From Sphingopyxis sp. USTB-05 (GTDB lineage Bacteria > Pseudomonadota > Alphaproteobacteria > Sphingomonadales > Sphingomonadaceae): a stretch of 64,000 nt of DNA. The translations under genes were made by a program, and so were the position numbers. This document shows positions 16,652 to 24,888 of the stretch, one piece after another. The stretch spans positions 3,224,001 through 3,288,000 of the forward strand of contig NZ_CP084712.1 of NCBI RefSeq assembly GCF_023822045.1, in the 5' to 3' direction. The notes beneath the pieces were generated by a model. It saw nothing but the letters and a program-made list of their open reading frames with translations. It searched no databases and was not told where the DNA came from. Each line of letters starts with the position of its first letter. Positions within the stretch are counted from its first letter, which is position 1.

Positions 16652-18991
16652 TTATCCTCCTGAACCCGGCAAGCGGTCGGCGAGCGCGACGGTCGAAAGC
16701 CGCATCGTCTCCATGACGTTGGCGAGGCCGCGCAGTTCCATCAGCAGCGCGCGGCGCGCCGCGAGATTCACCGGCGTCGCCTCTTCCGCGAGCCCCATGT
16801 GGCGCATCAGCGACAGGCCGTTGGCAAAGAGCAATTTTCCGATCGCCGCCTCGCTGCTGATACGGCGGAGCAGCCAGGCCTGCCGCCCCTCGACCAGCGC
16901 CGCGTCGAGCAGCGCCTTTTCGTCGACCGCATCGCCGGGATTCGCCCGCGCAAGCTGTTCGGCGACGACCGAATAGGCCTCGGCGAAGGGCAGCAGGATC
17001 GCGTGACCGACGACGGGCTGACAACGGCGTAGAAGCTGCGCGACACCGCGGTCGCCGCTCGCAAGCCGGCGGTCCCACACCGGGTCGATGCGGGCAAGTT
17101 CGGCCTCCAACGCGGCGCGATGTTCGTCGCGGGGCGGGTAGAAGAATTCGAATTTGAACAGATCGCGAAGGCGGTCGATCTTCGCCCAGAAGGCAGCCGT
17201 CGCATCGCCGCTGTCGCCATCGCGCAGTTCGAACAGGGCGAGTTCGATCATCGCACGGTCGAGGAAATGATGCGCGATGATGTTGCGGTAATAGCTTGCC
17301 ATCGGATGTTTGGCGGGGTCGATCGAATAGACATTCTCGCTGCCCGCCTCGTAACGCGTCAGCAGGCCGCTCTCGACCAGCGTATCGACGGTTGCCGACA
17401 GCGCGCCGTCGTCGCCGCTCTCCAGTTCGCGGCTGAGACGGATATCGCGTGCACGCGCCCAGTCGGTCACCGCGCCGATCGCGCCGAGAAGTTCCGCGGC
17501 AGTTGCCCCCCGCGGCGCCATGCCGAGCAGGATCAGGCACATGACCGAGGTGACGGTGAGCGGGGTGACGCGGTTCGCCTCGACTGCGACCGCAAAGGCG
17601 ATCTTCTCGAGCGCGCGCCTGTCGTCGGGGGCCGGCGCTTCGTCGATCACCACGGGATTGCCGATGTCCAGGCGGATGCGGCCCGATGGTTCCTTCAGGC
17701 TTTTCATATAGCCAATAAACCATGACAGGCTTTCGGGCTTCTTGTTCCGCCCCGTCTGTTCGGCCGCATATTCCTCGACATCGCGGATCAGGTCGAAGCT
17801 GGTGACGAAGGGAACGAAATGCACATCGCGCGTGCCCGTCGCATGTGCCGCGTCGAGGACATATTTCATCAGCCCATATTTGGGCGGCATCAGCTTGCCG
17901 AGCCGCGATCGCGTTCCCTCGAACGCCCAGCTCAGGGGGAAACGCTTGGCGAGCAGCCACGCGATATAATGACGCAGCACAAGCTTATAGACCGGCTGAT
18001 CCTGAAAGCTGCGCCGGATGAAAATCATCCCCGATCGGCGGAAGAATTCGCCCATCACAGCGAAGTCGAGATTGGCGCCGCCGAAGCTGTGCAGCATCGG
18101 CATGTCGTTCTCATATGTCAGCCGGCTGGGCGTCGCGCCGTCGATATAGGTTTTGTGCGTGAAGAGAATCGCGGTGGGATGCTCGCGCAGGATGCCCCGC
18201 AGCTTCGCGAGCTCCGCCGCGTCGATTTCCATTTCAGGCGCATATCCGCCGAACATCATGCGATCGAGCCGCGCGCGAAGGTCGAGGAAGAGCGCCGACG
18301 GCCGCGCGATGACTTCCTTCATCAGCGGCCGTGCCTCGCGATAGAGATCGCCGACCGGGCGGCCCGTCTTCTCCGCCAGATCGGCGAGCGCGGCGCGGAA
18401 TTTGGGACTGGTGCGCAGGCCATCGGCGACGAAGCGCGGCACCTTGTAACGCGTCCCCCGAATGCCGCGCTCCGCAACGTCGAGCGCAAGCGCCGCCTGC
18501 CGCGCGACGAAGCCCGCGAATTCCGGGCTGTCCGCGCCCTCGCCGTCGCCGCCGCCCGTTTGCGCGCAAAAGCGGTCGCGGAGCGTGTCGAGCGTCGCCG
18601 CCTCGCCGACCAATATCTGCGCCCGGCGGCGATCGCGGAGCAGAATCAGCCGGGACCGGAGCGGGCCCGGATGACGCGGATCGCCGAAGATCAGGTGGCG
18701 GAATTTGAGCGCGCGGTCCCTGTCGAACCCGGGGATGCGCCAAGCGACGCGCAGGGGCACCACCAGCCGCGACGGTGCACCGCCAAGCCGCGTCTGAAGC
18801 ACGTCGACGGGCAGCGCATGGTCGCCATCCTCGATATCGAGACTTGCCCAGGCCGGTTCGTCATCGCCGCTCGTCGAATGGATCCAGTCGAGGAGCAGGC
18901 GCCGCTCGACCCCGTTGCGCGCGTCGATGATATAAAGCCGGTCGGCCGCCTGCTCCGCCACGATAGGGGTGCGGGGCGTTCCGTCCGCCAC
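16652..18991 (-). CDS. Glycerol-3-phosphate acyltransferase (PlsB-like)
   Basis: This 779-residue protein carries the glycerolipid acyltransferase blocks in order. Block I is the HX4D motif HKTYID (residues 279-284), block II is GMIFIRRSF, block III is FEGTRSR (357-363), and block IV is FVPFVTSFD. The large size and the FEGTRSR block fit PlsB/GPAT rather than the smaller AGPATs. It would acylate position 1 of glycerol 3-phosphate using acyl-CoA or acyl-ACP at the membrane. It lies between the HAD-AGPAT gene (next step) and the WS/DGAT gene (last step), and its stop directly abuts the WS/DGAT start. Confidence 0.93.
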   Translation of the reverse strand: MADGTPRTPIVAEQAADRLYIIDARNGVERRLLLDWIHSTSGDDEPAWASLDIEDGDHALPVDVLQTRLGGAPSRLVVPLRVAWRIPGFDRDRALKFRHLIFGDPRHPGPLRSRLILLRDRRRAQILVGEAATLDTLRDRFCAQTGGGDGEGADSPEFAGFVARQAALALDVAERGIRGTRYKVPRFVADGLRTSPKFRAALADLAEKTGRPVGDLYREARPLMKEVIARPSALFLDLRARLDRMMFGGYAPEMEIDAAELAKLRGILREHPTAILFTHKTYIDGATPSRLTYENDMPMLHSFGGANLDFAVMGEFFRRSGMIFIRRSFQDQPVYKLVLRHYIAWLLAKRFPLSWAFEGTRSRLGKLMPPKYGLMKYVLDAAHATGTRDVHFVPFVTSFDLIRDVEEYAAEQTGRNKKPESLSWFIGYMKSLKEPSGRIRLDIGNPVVIDEAPAPDDRRALEKIAFAVAVEANRVTPLTVTSVMCLILLGMAPRGATAAELLGAIGAVTDWARARDIRLSRELESGDDGALSATVDTLVESGLLTRYEAGSENVYSIDPAKHPMASYYRNIIAHHFLDRAMIELALFELRDGDSGDATAAFWAKIDRLRDLFKFEFFYPPRDEHRAALEAELARIDPVWDRRLASGDRGVAQLLRRCQPVVGHAILLPFAEAYSVVAEQLARANPGDAVDEKALLDAALVEGRQAWLLRRISSEAAIGKLLFANGLSLMRHMGLAEEATPVNLAARRALLMELRGLANVMETMRLSTVALADRLPGSGG

Positions 18992-19003
18992 GGTTTAGAC
19001 CGC

Positions 19004-19085
19004 CGTCATTGCGAGGAGCGAAGCGACGCGGCAATCCAGTGTCGCGTAAGCCGCCCTGGGTTGCTTCGCTTCGCTCGCAATGACG
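19004..19085. repeat. Palindromic repeat family B, copy 2
   Basis: The element opens with CGTCATTGCGAGGAGCGAAG, has GGCAATCCAG in the middle and closes with GCTTCGCTCGCAATGACG, the inverse of the opening. It matches the copy at 10555-10639 and lies between the HAD-AGPAT and GPAT genes inside the lipid gene run. Confidence 0.85.
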
Positions 19086-19098
19086 AGGTGAAACATGG

Positions 19099-20670
19099 CT
19101 AGGCCTTCTTTTCCTTTCGCGCGGCGGCTTTCTTGGCCGGAGCCTTTCTCTTCGCTGCGGGCTTCTTTTCAGCTGCCTTCTTCGTCTTGGCCTCAGGCGG
19201 AGCAGCCGCCGGCTCTTTCGCCACCGATTCCGCCACGCTCTCCTCAGGCTGCCCCAAGGTACGCAGGAACATGTTGCGGACGTCACGGACGTGATTGTTA
19301 ATCGTCCGCGGGCTCCATTTCGACGTGTCGACGGGCGGCAGCACCGTGACGCGCACCGTTGCGGGACGCATCACGAACTCATTCTTCGGCGCCACGTCGG
19401 TCGCATTGTGAATGACGATCGGGACGATCGGAACGCCCGCCTGCATTGCAAGGTGGAACGCGCCCTTTTTGAAGGGTTCAAGCTTCGGCGTCAGGCTGCG
19501 CGTCCCTTCGGGCGCGATGCAGATCGACTTTCCTTCCTCGCGGATCGCGTCGACGAGGGGCTCCATCGCCTTGATCGCGCTCTTGCCGTCGGCACGGTCG
19601 ACGAAGACGGTGCCGCCCCATTCCATCAGCTTGCCGAGGATGGGGATGTCCTTGATCTCCTTCTTCCCCACCCCGCCCATGTCGCGGCGGATGAGCTTGG
19701 CGAGGATCATCACGTCCGCCTTGCTCTGATGGTTGAAGATGAAGACGCATGGGCGCGATGACCAGAGATGGCGTTCGTCCTCGACCTCCAGCTCGACGCC
19801 GGTGATCGCGGTCGCGAAATCGCCGAACAGTCCCATCGAGAAATTGACCGCCTCACGCTGCGATCGGGTCAGCGCCCAGATCGGCAGGCCAGCAGCGAAG
19901 GCGCCGACGAGCGAGCCTGTTGCGTAAATGGTGCGCGTATAGTCGATCCACGACGGCGTGCCGCGGCTAGCAAAGCGCTGGACGGGCCAGTTGCGCTCAT
20001 CGGCGATGCCCTTCAGCTTCATGTTCGGATTAAGCGGCCGCGGCTTGCCGACGCGTTCGAGCAGTTCGATATCGTCGTCGCTGTCCGAGTAGAAAAAGCT
20101 CTGATCGAGATCGAGGCCATATTCGGCGGCGAGTTCCTCGGCGGCAAGCACCTTCCCATCGCCAAAGCACAGCGGTCGGATGATCTCACCAGTGAAAACA
20201 CCGTCCTCGATCTCATAGGCCGAGCATTTTATGTCGGTGATGCCAAGGTCGCGCGCGGTCGGTTCGATCTGGTAGATCGTCGCCGACGAGATGATTGCGA
20301 CGCGATGCCCCTTTGCCTGATGCGCCTCGATAATCGCCCGCGTCTCGGGGTAAATTTTCCGCGCGATATGCTTTTTGTAGAGCTCTTCGCCAAACGCGAC
20401 AAAGCTCTCCTCATCGACGCCCTTCATGAATTTGGCGGCGGCGGTCATCAGCCCCGAGAAACCGATCTGGCCGAGGCTGTGCTGCGCGACGACCTGTGCG
20501 GTCTCGGCAATCTCCTCGACCGACATTTCGCGGCGCTGAAATTTCTCGCGCAGCATCGCGGTCGCCGAATAGCCCGAGATGATCGTGCCGTCGAAATCGA
20601 ACAGTGCGGCGATGTGCGGTCCGGGTTCGGAGCTGAGAACTTCTTCCAAATGTGGCTGCGGCCTTGGCAC
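19099..20670 (-). CDS. HAD phosphatase - acylglycerophosphate acyltransferase fusion
   Basis: This 523-residue protein fuses two enzymes. The N-terminal HAD-IB domain (about 20-230) has the nucleophile motif DFDGT with Asp25 and Asp27, the ISSAT motif II region and YSDSDDDIELLE as motif IV. The PlsC-type acyltransferase (about 300-470) has HX4D (His314-Asp319), FVDR and PEGTRS (387-392). It should acylate lysophosphatidic acid to phosphatidic acid. The HAD part resembles serine-phosphatase-like domains of similar fusions and might dephosphorylate a lipid phosphate. A basic Ala/Lys-rich tail fills about residues 475-523. It is the first gene of the lipid run. Confidence 0.93.
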   Translation of the reverse strand: MPRPQPHLEEVLSSEPGPHIAALFDFDGTIISGYSATAMLREKFQRREMSVEEIAETAQVVAQHSLGQIGFSGLMTAAAKFMKGVDEESFVAFGEELYKKHIARKIYPETRAIIEAHQAKGHRVAIISSATIYQIEPTARDLGITDIKCSAYEIEDGVFTGEIIRPLCFGDGKVLAAEELAAEYGLDLDQSFFYSDSDDDIELLERVGKPRPLNPNMKLKGIADERNWPVQRFASRGTPSWIDYTRTIYATGSLVGAFAAGLPIWALTRSQREAVNFSMGLFGDFATAITGVELEVEDERHLWSSRPCVFIFNHQSKADVMILAKLIRRDMGGVGKKEIKDIPILGKLMEWGGTVFVDRADGKSAIKAMEPLVDAIREEGKSICIAPEGTRSLTPKLEPFKKGAFHLAMQAGVPIVPIVIHNATDVAPKNEFVMRPATVRVTVLPPVDTSKWSPRTINNHVRDVRNMFLRTLGQPEESVAESVAKEPAAAPPEAKTKKAAEKKPAAKRKAPAKKAAARKEKKA

Positions 20671-20737
20671 CCGTATCTCCCCACCAGCGGCTATGTTGCC
20701 GCTTATCCCTGCACGATGACAGGTAAAATGGGGTTAA

Positions 20738-21361
20738 TCAATGGCCCGAAAGTGCCGACGCCTCGCGCGCGAGAGCTTCGACCCGCACCGGGTCGAGCGG
20801 CCCCGACGGGACGACCCAGCTGCCACCGACGCAAAGCACGGGCCCCAGCGCGAGCCATTCGGGTGCGGTCGCGGCGCTGATCCCGCCGGTCGGGCAGAAA
20901 TTGATCCCGCCGAACGGCCCCGTGAGCGCCTTCAATGCCGGAATGCCGCCGCTTGTCGCGGCAGGGAAGAATTTGAAGCTGTCGAGTCCGAGGTCGAGCC
21001 CCGCCATGATATTCGATGCATTGGCGACGCCGGGCAGGAACGGGATGCCGCTTGCCACCGCCGCTTCGCCGAGGCTGTCGGTAAGGCCCGGGGAGACGAT
21101 GAATTCGGAGCCCGCGTCAATGGCGTCCTTGAGCATCCGGGGGTTGAGCACCGTCCCCGCGCCGACCACCGCGCCGGGCACCGCCTTCATCGCCCGGATC
21201 GCATCGAGCGCCGCGGGGGTCCGCATCGTCACTTCGAGCACCCTGAGGCCGCCCGCGACGAGCGCCTCGGCCATCGGGACCGCATCCTCGACGCGGTCGA
21301 TGACGATCACCGGGATGACCGGCGCGATGCGCATGATCTGCTCGATACCTGAATCCGACAT
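20738..21361 (-). CDS. eda: KDPG aldolase
   Basis: This 207-residue enzyme splits 2-keto-3-deoxy-6-phosphogluconate into pyruvate and glyceraldehyde 3-phosphate, finishing the Entner-Doudoroff path. The catalytic glutamate is in VLEVTMRT and the Schiff-base lysine in SFKFFPAA, with GAGTVL and FCPTGGI as further family marks. I start at ATG 21361 (MSDSGIEQIMRI); an open frame extends 27 codons upstream, but that part only translates a palindromic repeat. It follows edd with the repeat in between. Length matches Eda (about 210). Confidence 0.96.
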   Translation of the reverse strand: MSDSGIEQIMRIAPVIPVIVIDRVEDAVPMAEALVAGGLRVLEVTMRTPAALDAIRAMKAVPGAVVGAGTVLNPRMLKDAIDAGSEFIVSPGLTDSLGEAAVASGIPFLPGVANASNIMAGLDLGLDSFKFFPAATSGGIPALKALTGPFGGINFCPTGGISAATAPEWLALGPVLCVGGSWVVPSGPLDPVRVEALAREASALSGH

Positions 21362-21370
21362 TTCAATCTC

Positions 21371-21457
21371 CGTTCGCCCTGAGCTTGTCGAAGGGCTGTT
21401 CTTTTCTTGACCCGCTGGAAGGGAAATACGGTCCTTCGACAAGCTCAGGACAAACGG
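21371..21457. repeat. Palindromic repeat family A, copy 3
   Basis: The arms contain CCTGAGCTTGTCGAAGGG and CCTTCGACAAGCTCAGGAC and match the copies at 7650-7735 and 13493-13579. It fills the edd-eda gap, where many relatives have glucokinase, and could form a hairpin that lowers or protects the downstream eda message. Confidence 0.85.
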
Positions 21458-21467
21458 GTTTGAGGAC

Positions 21468-23309
21468 TTAGGTCACCATTTCCATCGCCGCGAGCACCGC
21501 CGAACCGCCCTTCTCCGCCTCGTCGGCGTGATGGCGGAACAGCGCGAACAATTCGCGCCCGACGCCAAGCGCTGGCGGCGGCGCGGCGGCCGGTGTGCGC
21601 GATGCCCACTCGGCCTCGTCCACGAGCGCGACCGCTTCGCCGTTCACCGCGCACACGCGCACGATGTCCCCGTCCTGAAGATAGGCGAGCGGACCGCTCA
21701 CCCCATCGGGGCCGGGCAAAGCTTCGGGTGAAAGGTGAATCACCGCAGGAACTTTGCCGCTGGCGCCCGACATGCGGCCGTCGGTGAGCAATGCGACGCG
21801 GTATCCCTTGTCCTGCAGCACACCGAGCGCGGGTGTGAGCTTGTGCAGTTCGGGCATGCCGTTGGCGCGCGGGCCCTGGAAGCGGACGACGACCACAACG
21901 TCGCGTTCCAGTTCACCCGCCTTGAATGCGGTGAGCACCTGATTCTGGTCGTCGAAGATCCGGCACGGCGCCTCGATCGTCCAACGATCCTGGGCCACGG
22001 CGCTGGTCTTGATGATCGCGCGGCCGAGATTGCCTGCGAGCAGGCGCATGCCCCCATCGGGCGAAAAGGGCGCCGCGACCGGACGCAGCATGGTGTCGTC
22101 GCGGCTGGTCTCCGGCGCGGCCTGCCAGCGGAGTTCGTCGTCCACGAGCACAGGCTCGGAGGCATAATCGGCCATCGTGCCGCCGACGGTCAGCACATCG
22201 CCGTGCAGCAAACCGGCGCCGAGCAGCTCGCGCACGATATAGCCGATGCCGCCGGCAGCGTGGAAATTATTCACATCGCCCGCGCCGTTCGGATAGACGC
22301 GCGCGAGCAAAGGCACGGCGTGGCTCAGCTCGTCGAAATCCTGCCAGTCGATGATAATCCCCGCCGCGCGCGCGATTGCGGGCAGGTGGATCGCATGGTT
22401 CGTCGAGCCGCCGGTGGCGAGAAGCCCGATCGCGGCGTTGACGATCGCCTTTTCGTCGATGCAGCGCGCAAGCGGGCGATAATCGTCGCCATCCCAGCCG
22501 ATCTCGGCAATTCGGTGCGTCGCGGCGCGCGTCAGTTCCTGCCGCAGCTTGGTGCCGGGGTTGGTGAAGGCGCTGCCGGGAACGTGGAGCCCCATCAGTT
22601 CCATCATCATCTGGTTGCTGTTCGCCGTGCCATAGAAGGTGCAGGTGCCCGCGCCGTGATAGGACGCCGCTTCGGCCTCGAGCAACTCGTCACGCGTCGC
22701 CTTGCCTTCGGCATAAAGCTGGCGGACGCGCTGCTTTTCCTTGTTCGCAAGGCCAGAGGGCATCGGCCCCGCCGGCACGAGGATCTGCGGCAGGTGGCCG
22801 AAGCGCAGCGCACCAATCAGCAGGCCGGGAACGATCTTGTCGCAGATGCCGAGCAGCAGCGCGCTTTCGAACATCGCATGGCTGAGCGCGATCACCGTGC
22901 CCTGCGCGATATTGTCGCGGCTGAACAGCGACAGGTCCATGCCCGCCTGCCCCTGCGTCACGCCGTCGCACATCGCAGGGACGCCGCCCGCGACCTGTGC
23001 GGTCGCGCCCACTTCGCGCGCGAAGAGTTTGATCTGTTCGGGGTAGCGGCCATACGGCTGATGCGCCGAGAGCATGTCATTGTAGCTGGTGACGATGCCG
23101 ATATTCATCGCGCCGCCGGTCCGGATCACCGCCTTGTCATCGCCCGACGCGGCAAAACCATGCGCGAGATTGCCGCACGACAGATTGCCGCGATTGGTCC
23201 CCGCCTCGCGCTGGCGTTCCATCAGGTCGAGATAGGCAGCGCGGCGCGGCGCGCTGCGCTGGATAATACGGTCGGTAACCTTGGCGATTACGGGGTTCAG
23301 ATCAGTCAT
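21468..23309 (-). CDS. edd: 6-Phosphogluconate dehydratase
   Basis: This 613-residue iron-sulfur enzyme of the IlvD/Edd family dehydrates 6-phosphogluconate to KDPG. Visible signatures are [13 protein letters not shown] near the N-terminus, [36 protein letters not shown] with a cluster cysteine, and [20 protein letters not shown] with another. The C-terminal [16 protein letters not shown] is also typical. Length fits Edd (about 605). It overlaps the end of zwf by eight bases, so zwf-edd is one transcript. Confidence 0.97.
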   Translation of the reverse strand: MTDLNPVIAKVTDRIIQRSAPRRAAYLDLMERQREAGTNRGNLSCGNLAHGFAASGDDKAVIRTGGAMNIGIVTSYNDMLSAHQPYGRYPEQIKLFAREVGATAQVAGGVPAMCDGVTQGQAGMDLSLFSRDNIAQGTVIALSHAMFESALLLGICDKIVPGLLIGALRFGHLPQILVPAGPMPSGLANKEKQRVRQLYAEGKATRDELLEAEAASYHGAGTCTFYGTANSNQMMMELMGLHVPGSAFTNPGTKLRQELTRAATHRIAEIGWDGDDYRPLARCIDEKAIVNAAIGLLATGGSTNHAIHLPAIARAAGIIIDWQDFDELSHAVPLLARVYPNGAGDVNNFHAAGGIGYIVRELLGAGLLHGDVLTVGGTMADYASEPVLVDDELRWQAAPETSRDDTMLRPVAAPFSPDGGMRLLAGNLGRAIIKTSAVAQDRWTIEAPCRIFDDQNQVLTAFKAGELERDVVVVVRFQGPRANGMPELHKLTPALGVLQDKGYRVALLTDGRMSGASGKVPAVIHLSPEALPGPDGVSGPLAYLQDGDIVRVCAVNGEAVALVDEAEWASRTPAAAPPPALGVGRELFALFRHHADEAEKGGSAVLAAMEMVT

Positions 23310-24765
23310 GCCAACTCGCTCCGTCGCGCTCGATCAGCGCGATTGCACTCGACGGCCCCCAGCTTCCCGCCGTGTAATTCTGCGGCGCCATGTCGACCGC
23401 GGCCCAGGCGTCGCGGATCGAATCGATCCACTGCCACTGCGCCTCGACCTCGTCGCGGCGCACGAACAGGGTCTGGTCGCCTTCGATGAAATCGAGCAGC
23501 AGACGCTCATATGCGATACGCCGACGTTCGCCCGCAAAGCTGTGCGAGAGCGAGACGTCCATCGTCACTTCTTTGAGCTTCACCCCGTCGCGATCGAGGC
23601 CAGGCTGTTTCGCCATCACCTTGACCCGGATATTTTCCTCGGGCTGCAAATTGATGATCATGCTGTTCGCATCGAGTTTGCCGGCGCCGACGCGCGCGAA
23701 AATATTGTGCGGCACGGGCTTGAACTGAATCAGCACCTCCGATTTGCGCTGCGGCATGCGCTTGCCGGTGCGCAGGTAAAAGGGCACGCCCTTCCAGCGC
23801 CAATTGTCGATATAGGCCTTTAACGCGACGAAGGTTTCGGTGTTCGACGGGTTGCCGAGTTCGTCGGCATAGCCCGCGACCGCGCCGCCGTTCACTGCGC
23901 CGCTGGTGTACTGGCCCTTGACGCTGTGCGACTTCACGTCCTCGGCCGTCATCTTGCGCAGCGAACGGAGCAGCTTGACCTTTTCGTCGCGTACCGCGGT
24001 CGACGAGACGCTCGCGGGCGGCTCCATCGCGATGATCGCGAGCAGTTGCAGCATGTGGTTCTGCACCATGTCCTTGAGCGCGCCGACGCCATCGTAATAG
24101 GATACGCGGCCTTCGAGCCCGACGGTTTCCGCAACCGTGATCTGGACATGGTCGATCGCCTGCGCATTCCACAGCGGCTCGAACAACATATTGGCAAAGC
24201 GCAGCGCGAGCAGGTTCTGGACCGTTTCCTTGCCCAGATAATGGTCGATGCGAAAGACGCGGTCCTCGGCGAAAGCGTCGCCGACCTGCGCATTCACGTC
24301 GCGCGAGGACACAAGGTCCTGCCCGATCGGCTTTTCCATCGCGATGCGGCATTCGGCGCAGGCGATGCCCGCGGCCTTCAGCCCCTGCGCAATCGGCCCG
24401 AACATCGAGGGCGGGGTCGAGAGATAGGCACCGATCGGGCGACCGAGCCGGTCGCCGAGCTGTGCCGCGAGTTCGTCATATCCCGTGCCCGCGCCTGCAT
24501 CGACCGAACAATAATCGACGCGTTCGAGGAAGCCCGCGACCTGGCCGTCGTCGAGACGATCGGCGGAGAGATGATCGGTCAGCGCGTCGCGGACCATCTG
24601 GTGGCATGCTGCCCGATCCATCTTCGAGCGCCCCGAGGCGACAATCGTCAGCGCGTCTTCGAGCAGCCCGTCGACGTGGAGATTATAGAGCGATGGGAAC
24701 AGCATGCGCTGCGCAAGGTCGCCCGTCGCGCCGAACAGGATCAGGGTTTCGACTTTCACGCTCAC
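23302..24765 (-). CDS. zwf: Glucose-6-phosphate 1-dehydrogenase
   Basis: This 487-residue enzyme oxidises glucose 6-phosphate to 6-phosphogluconolactone, feeding the Entner-Doudoroff and pentose phosphate paths. The nucleotide-binding motif [17 protein letters not shown] is right at the N-terminus, and the active-site signature RIDHYLGKE is present. I place the start at GTG 24765 (GTG AGC GTG AAA), with a strong AAGGGG ribosome-binding site about 6 bases before it; upstream sequence in the same frame is open but unrelated. It overlaps edd downstream and is divergent from glpD. Confidence 0.96.
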   Translation of the reverse strand: MSVKVETLILFGATGDLAQRMLFPSLYNLHVDGLLEDALTIVASGRSKMDRAACHQMVRDALTDHLSADRLDDGQVAGFLERVDYCSVDAGAGTGYDELAAQLGDRLGRPIGAYLSTPPSMFGPIAQGLKAAGIACAECRIAMEKPIGQDLVSSRDVNAQVGDAFAEDRVFRIDHYLGKETVQNLLALRFANMLFEPLWNAQAIDHVQITVAETVGLEGRVSYYDGVGALKDMVQNHMLQLLAIIAMEPPASVSSTAVRDEKVKLLRSLRKMTAEDVKSHSVKGQYTSGAVNGGAVAGYADELGNPSNTETFVALKAYIDNWRWKGVPFYLRTGKRMPQRKSEVLIQFKPVPHNIFARVGAGKLDANSMIINLQPEENIRVKVMAKQPGLDRDGVKLKEVTMDVSLSHSFAGERRRIAYERLLLDFIEGDQTLFVRRDEVEAQWQWIDSIRDAWAAVDMAPQNYTAGSWGPSSAIALIERDGASWHD

Positions 24766-24822
24766 TACAGTCCCCTTGGATAGTATTTCAGAATTGGAGG
24801 ATGCACCCCGCGAATGCAACGC

Positions 24823-24844
24823 GCATACGTAGGCCGCATACGAT
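24823..24844. promoter_or_regulatory. Direct repeat in the zwf-glpD divergent promoter
   Basis: GCATACGTA (24823-24831) is repeated as GCATACGAT (24836-24844), 13 bases apart, in the 123-base gap between divergent zwf and glpD. It could be a regulator half-site pair controlling both genes. No known consensus is matched, so this is only a candidate. Confidence 0.3.
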
Positions 24845-24888
24845 GTCGCCCCTTGGCAAATCGGACAACGCTGCCATAGGAATTCGCC

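Noticed and set aside
21362..21442. N-terminal extension of KDPG aldolase
   Set aside because: It encodes the PSTSSGRTE-type peptide that family A repeats give in this frame, so it is not part of the enzyme.
21362..21467. Remnant of a glucokinase gene between edd and eda
   Set aside because: The gap is about 105 bases and is almost wholly the palindromic repeat, leaving no room for even a fragment.
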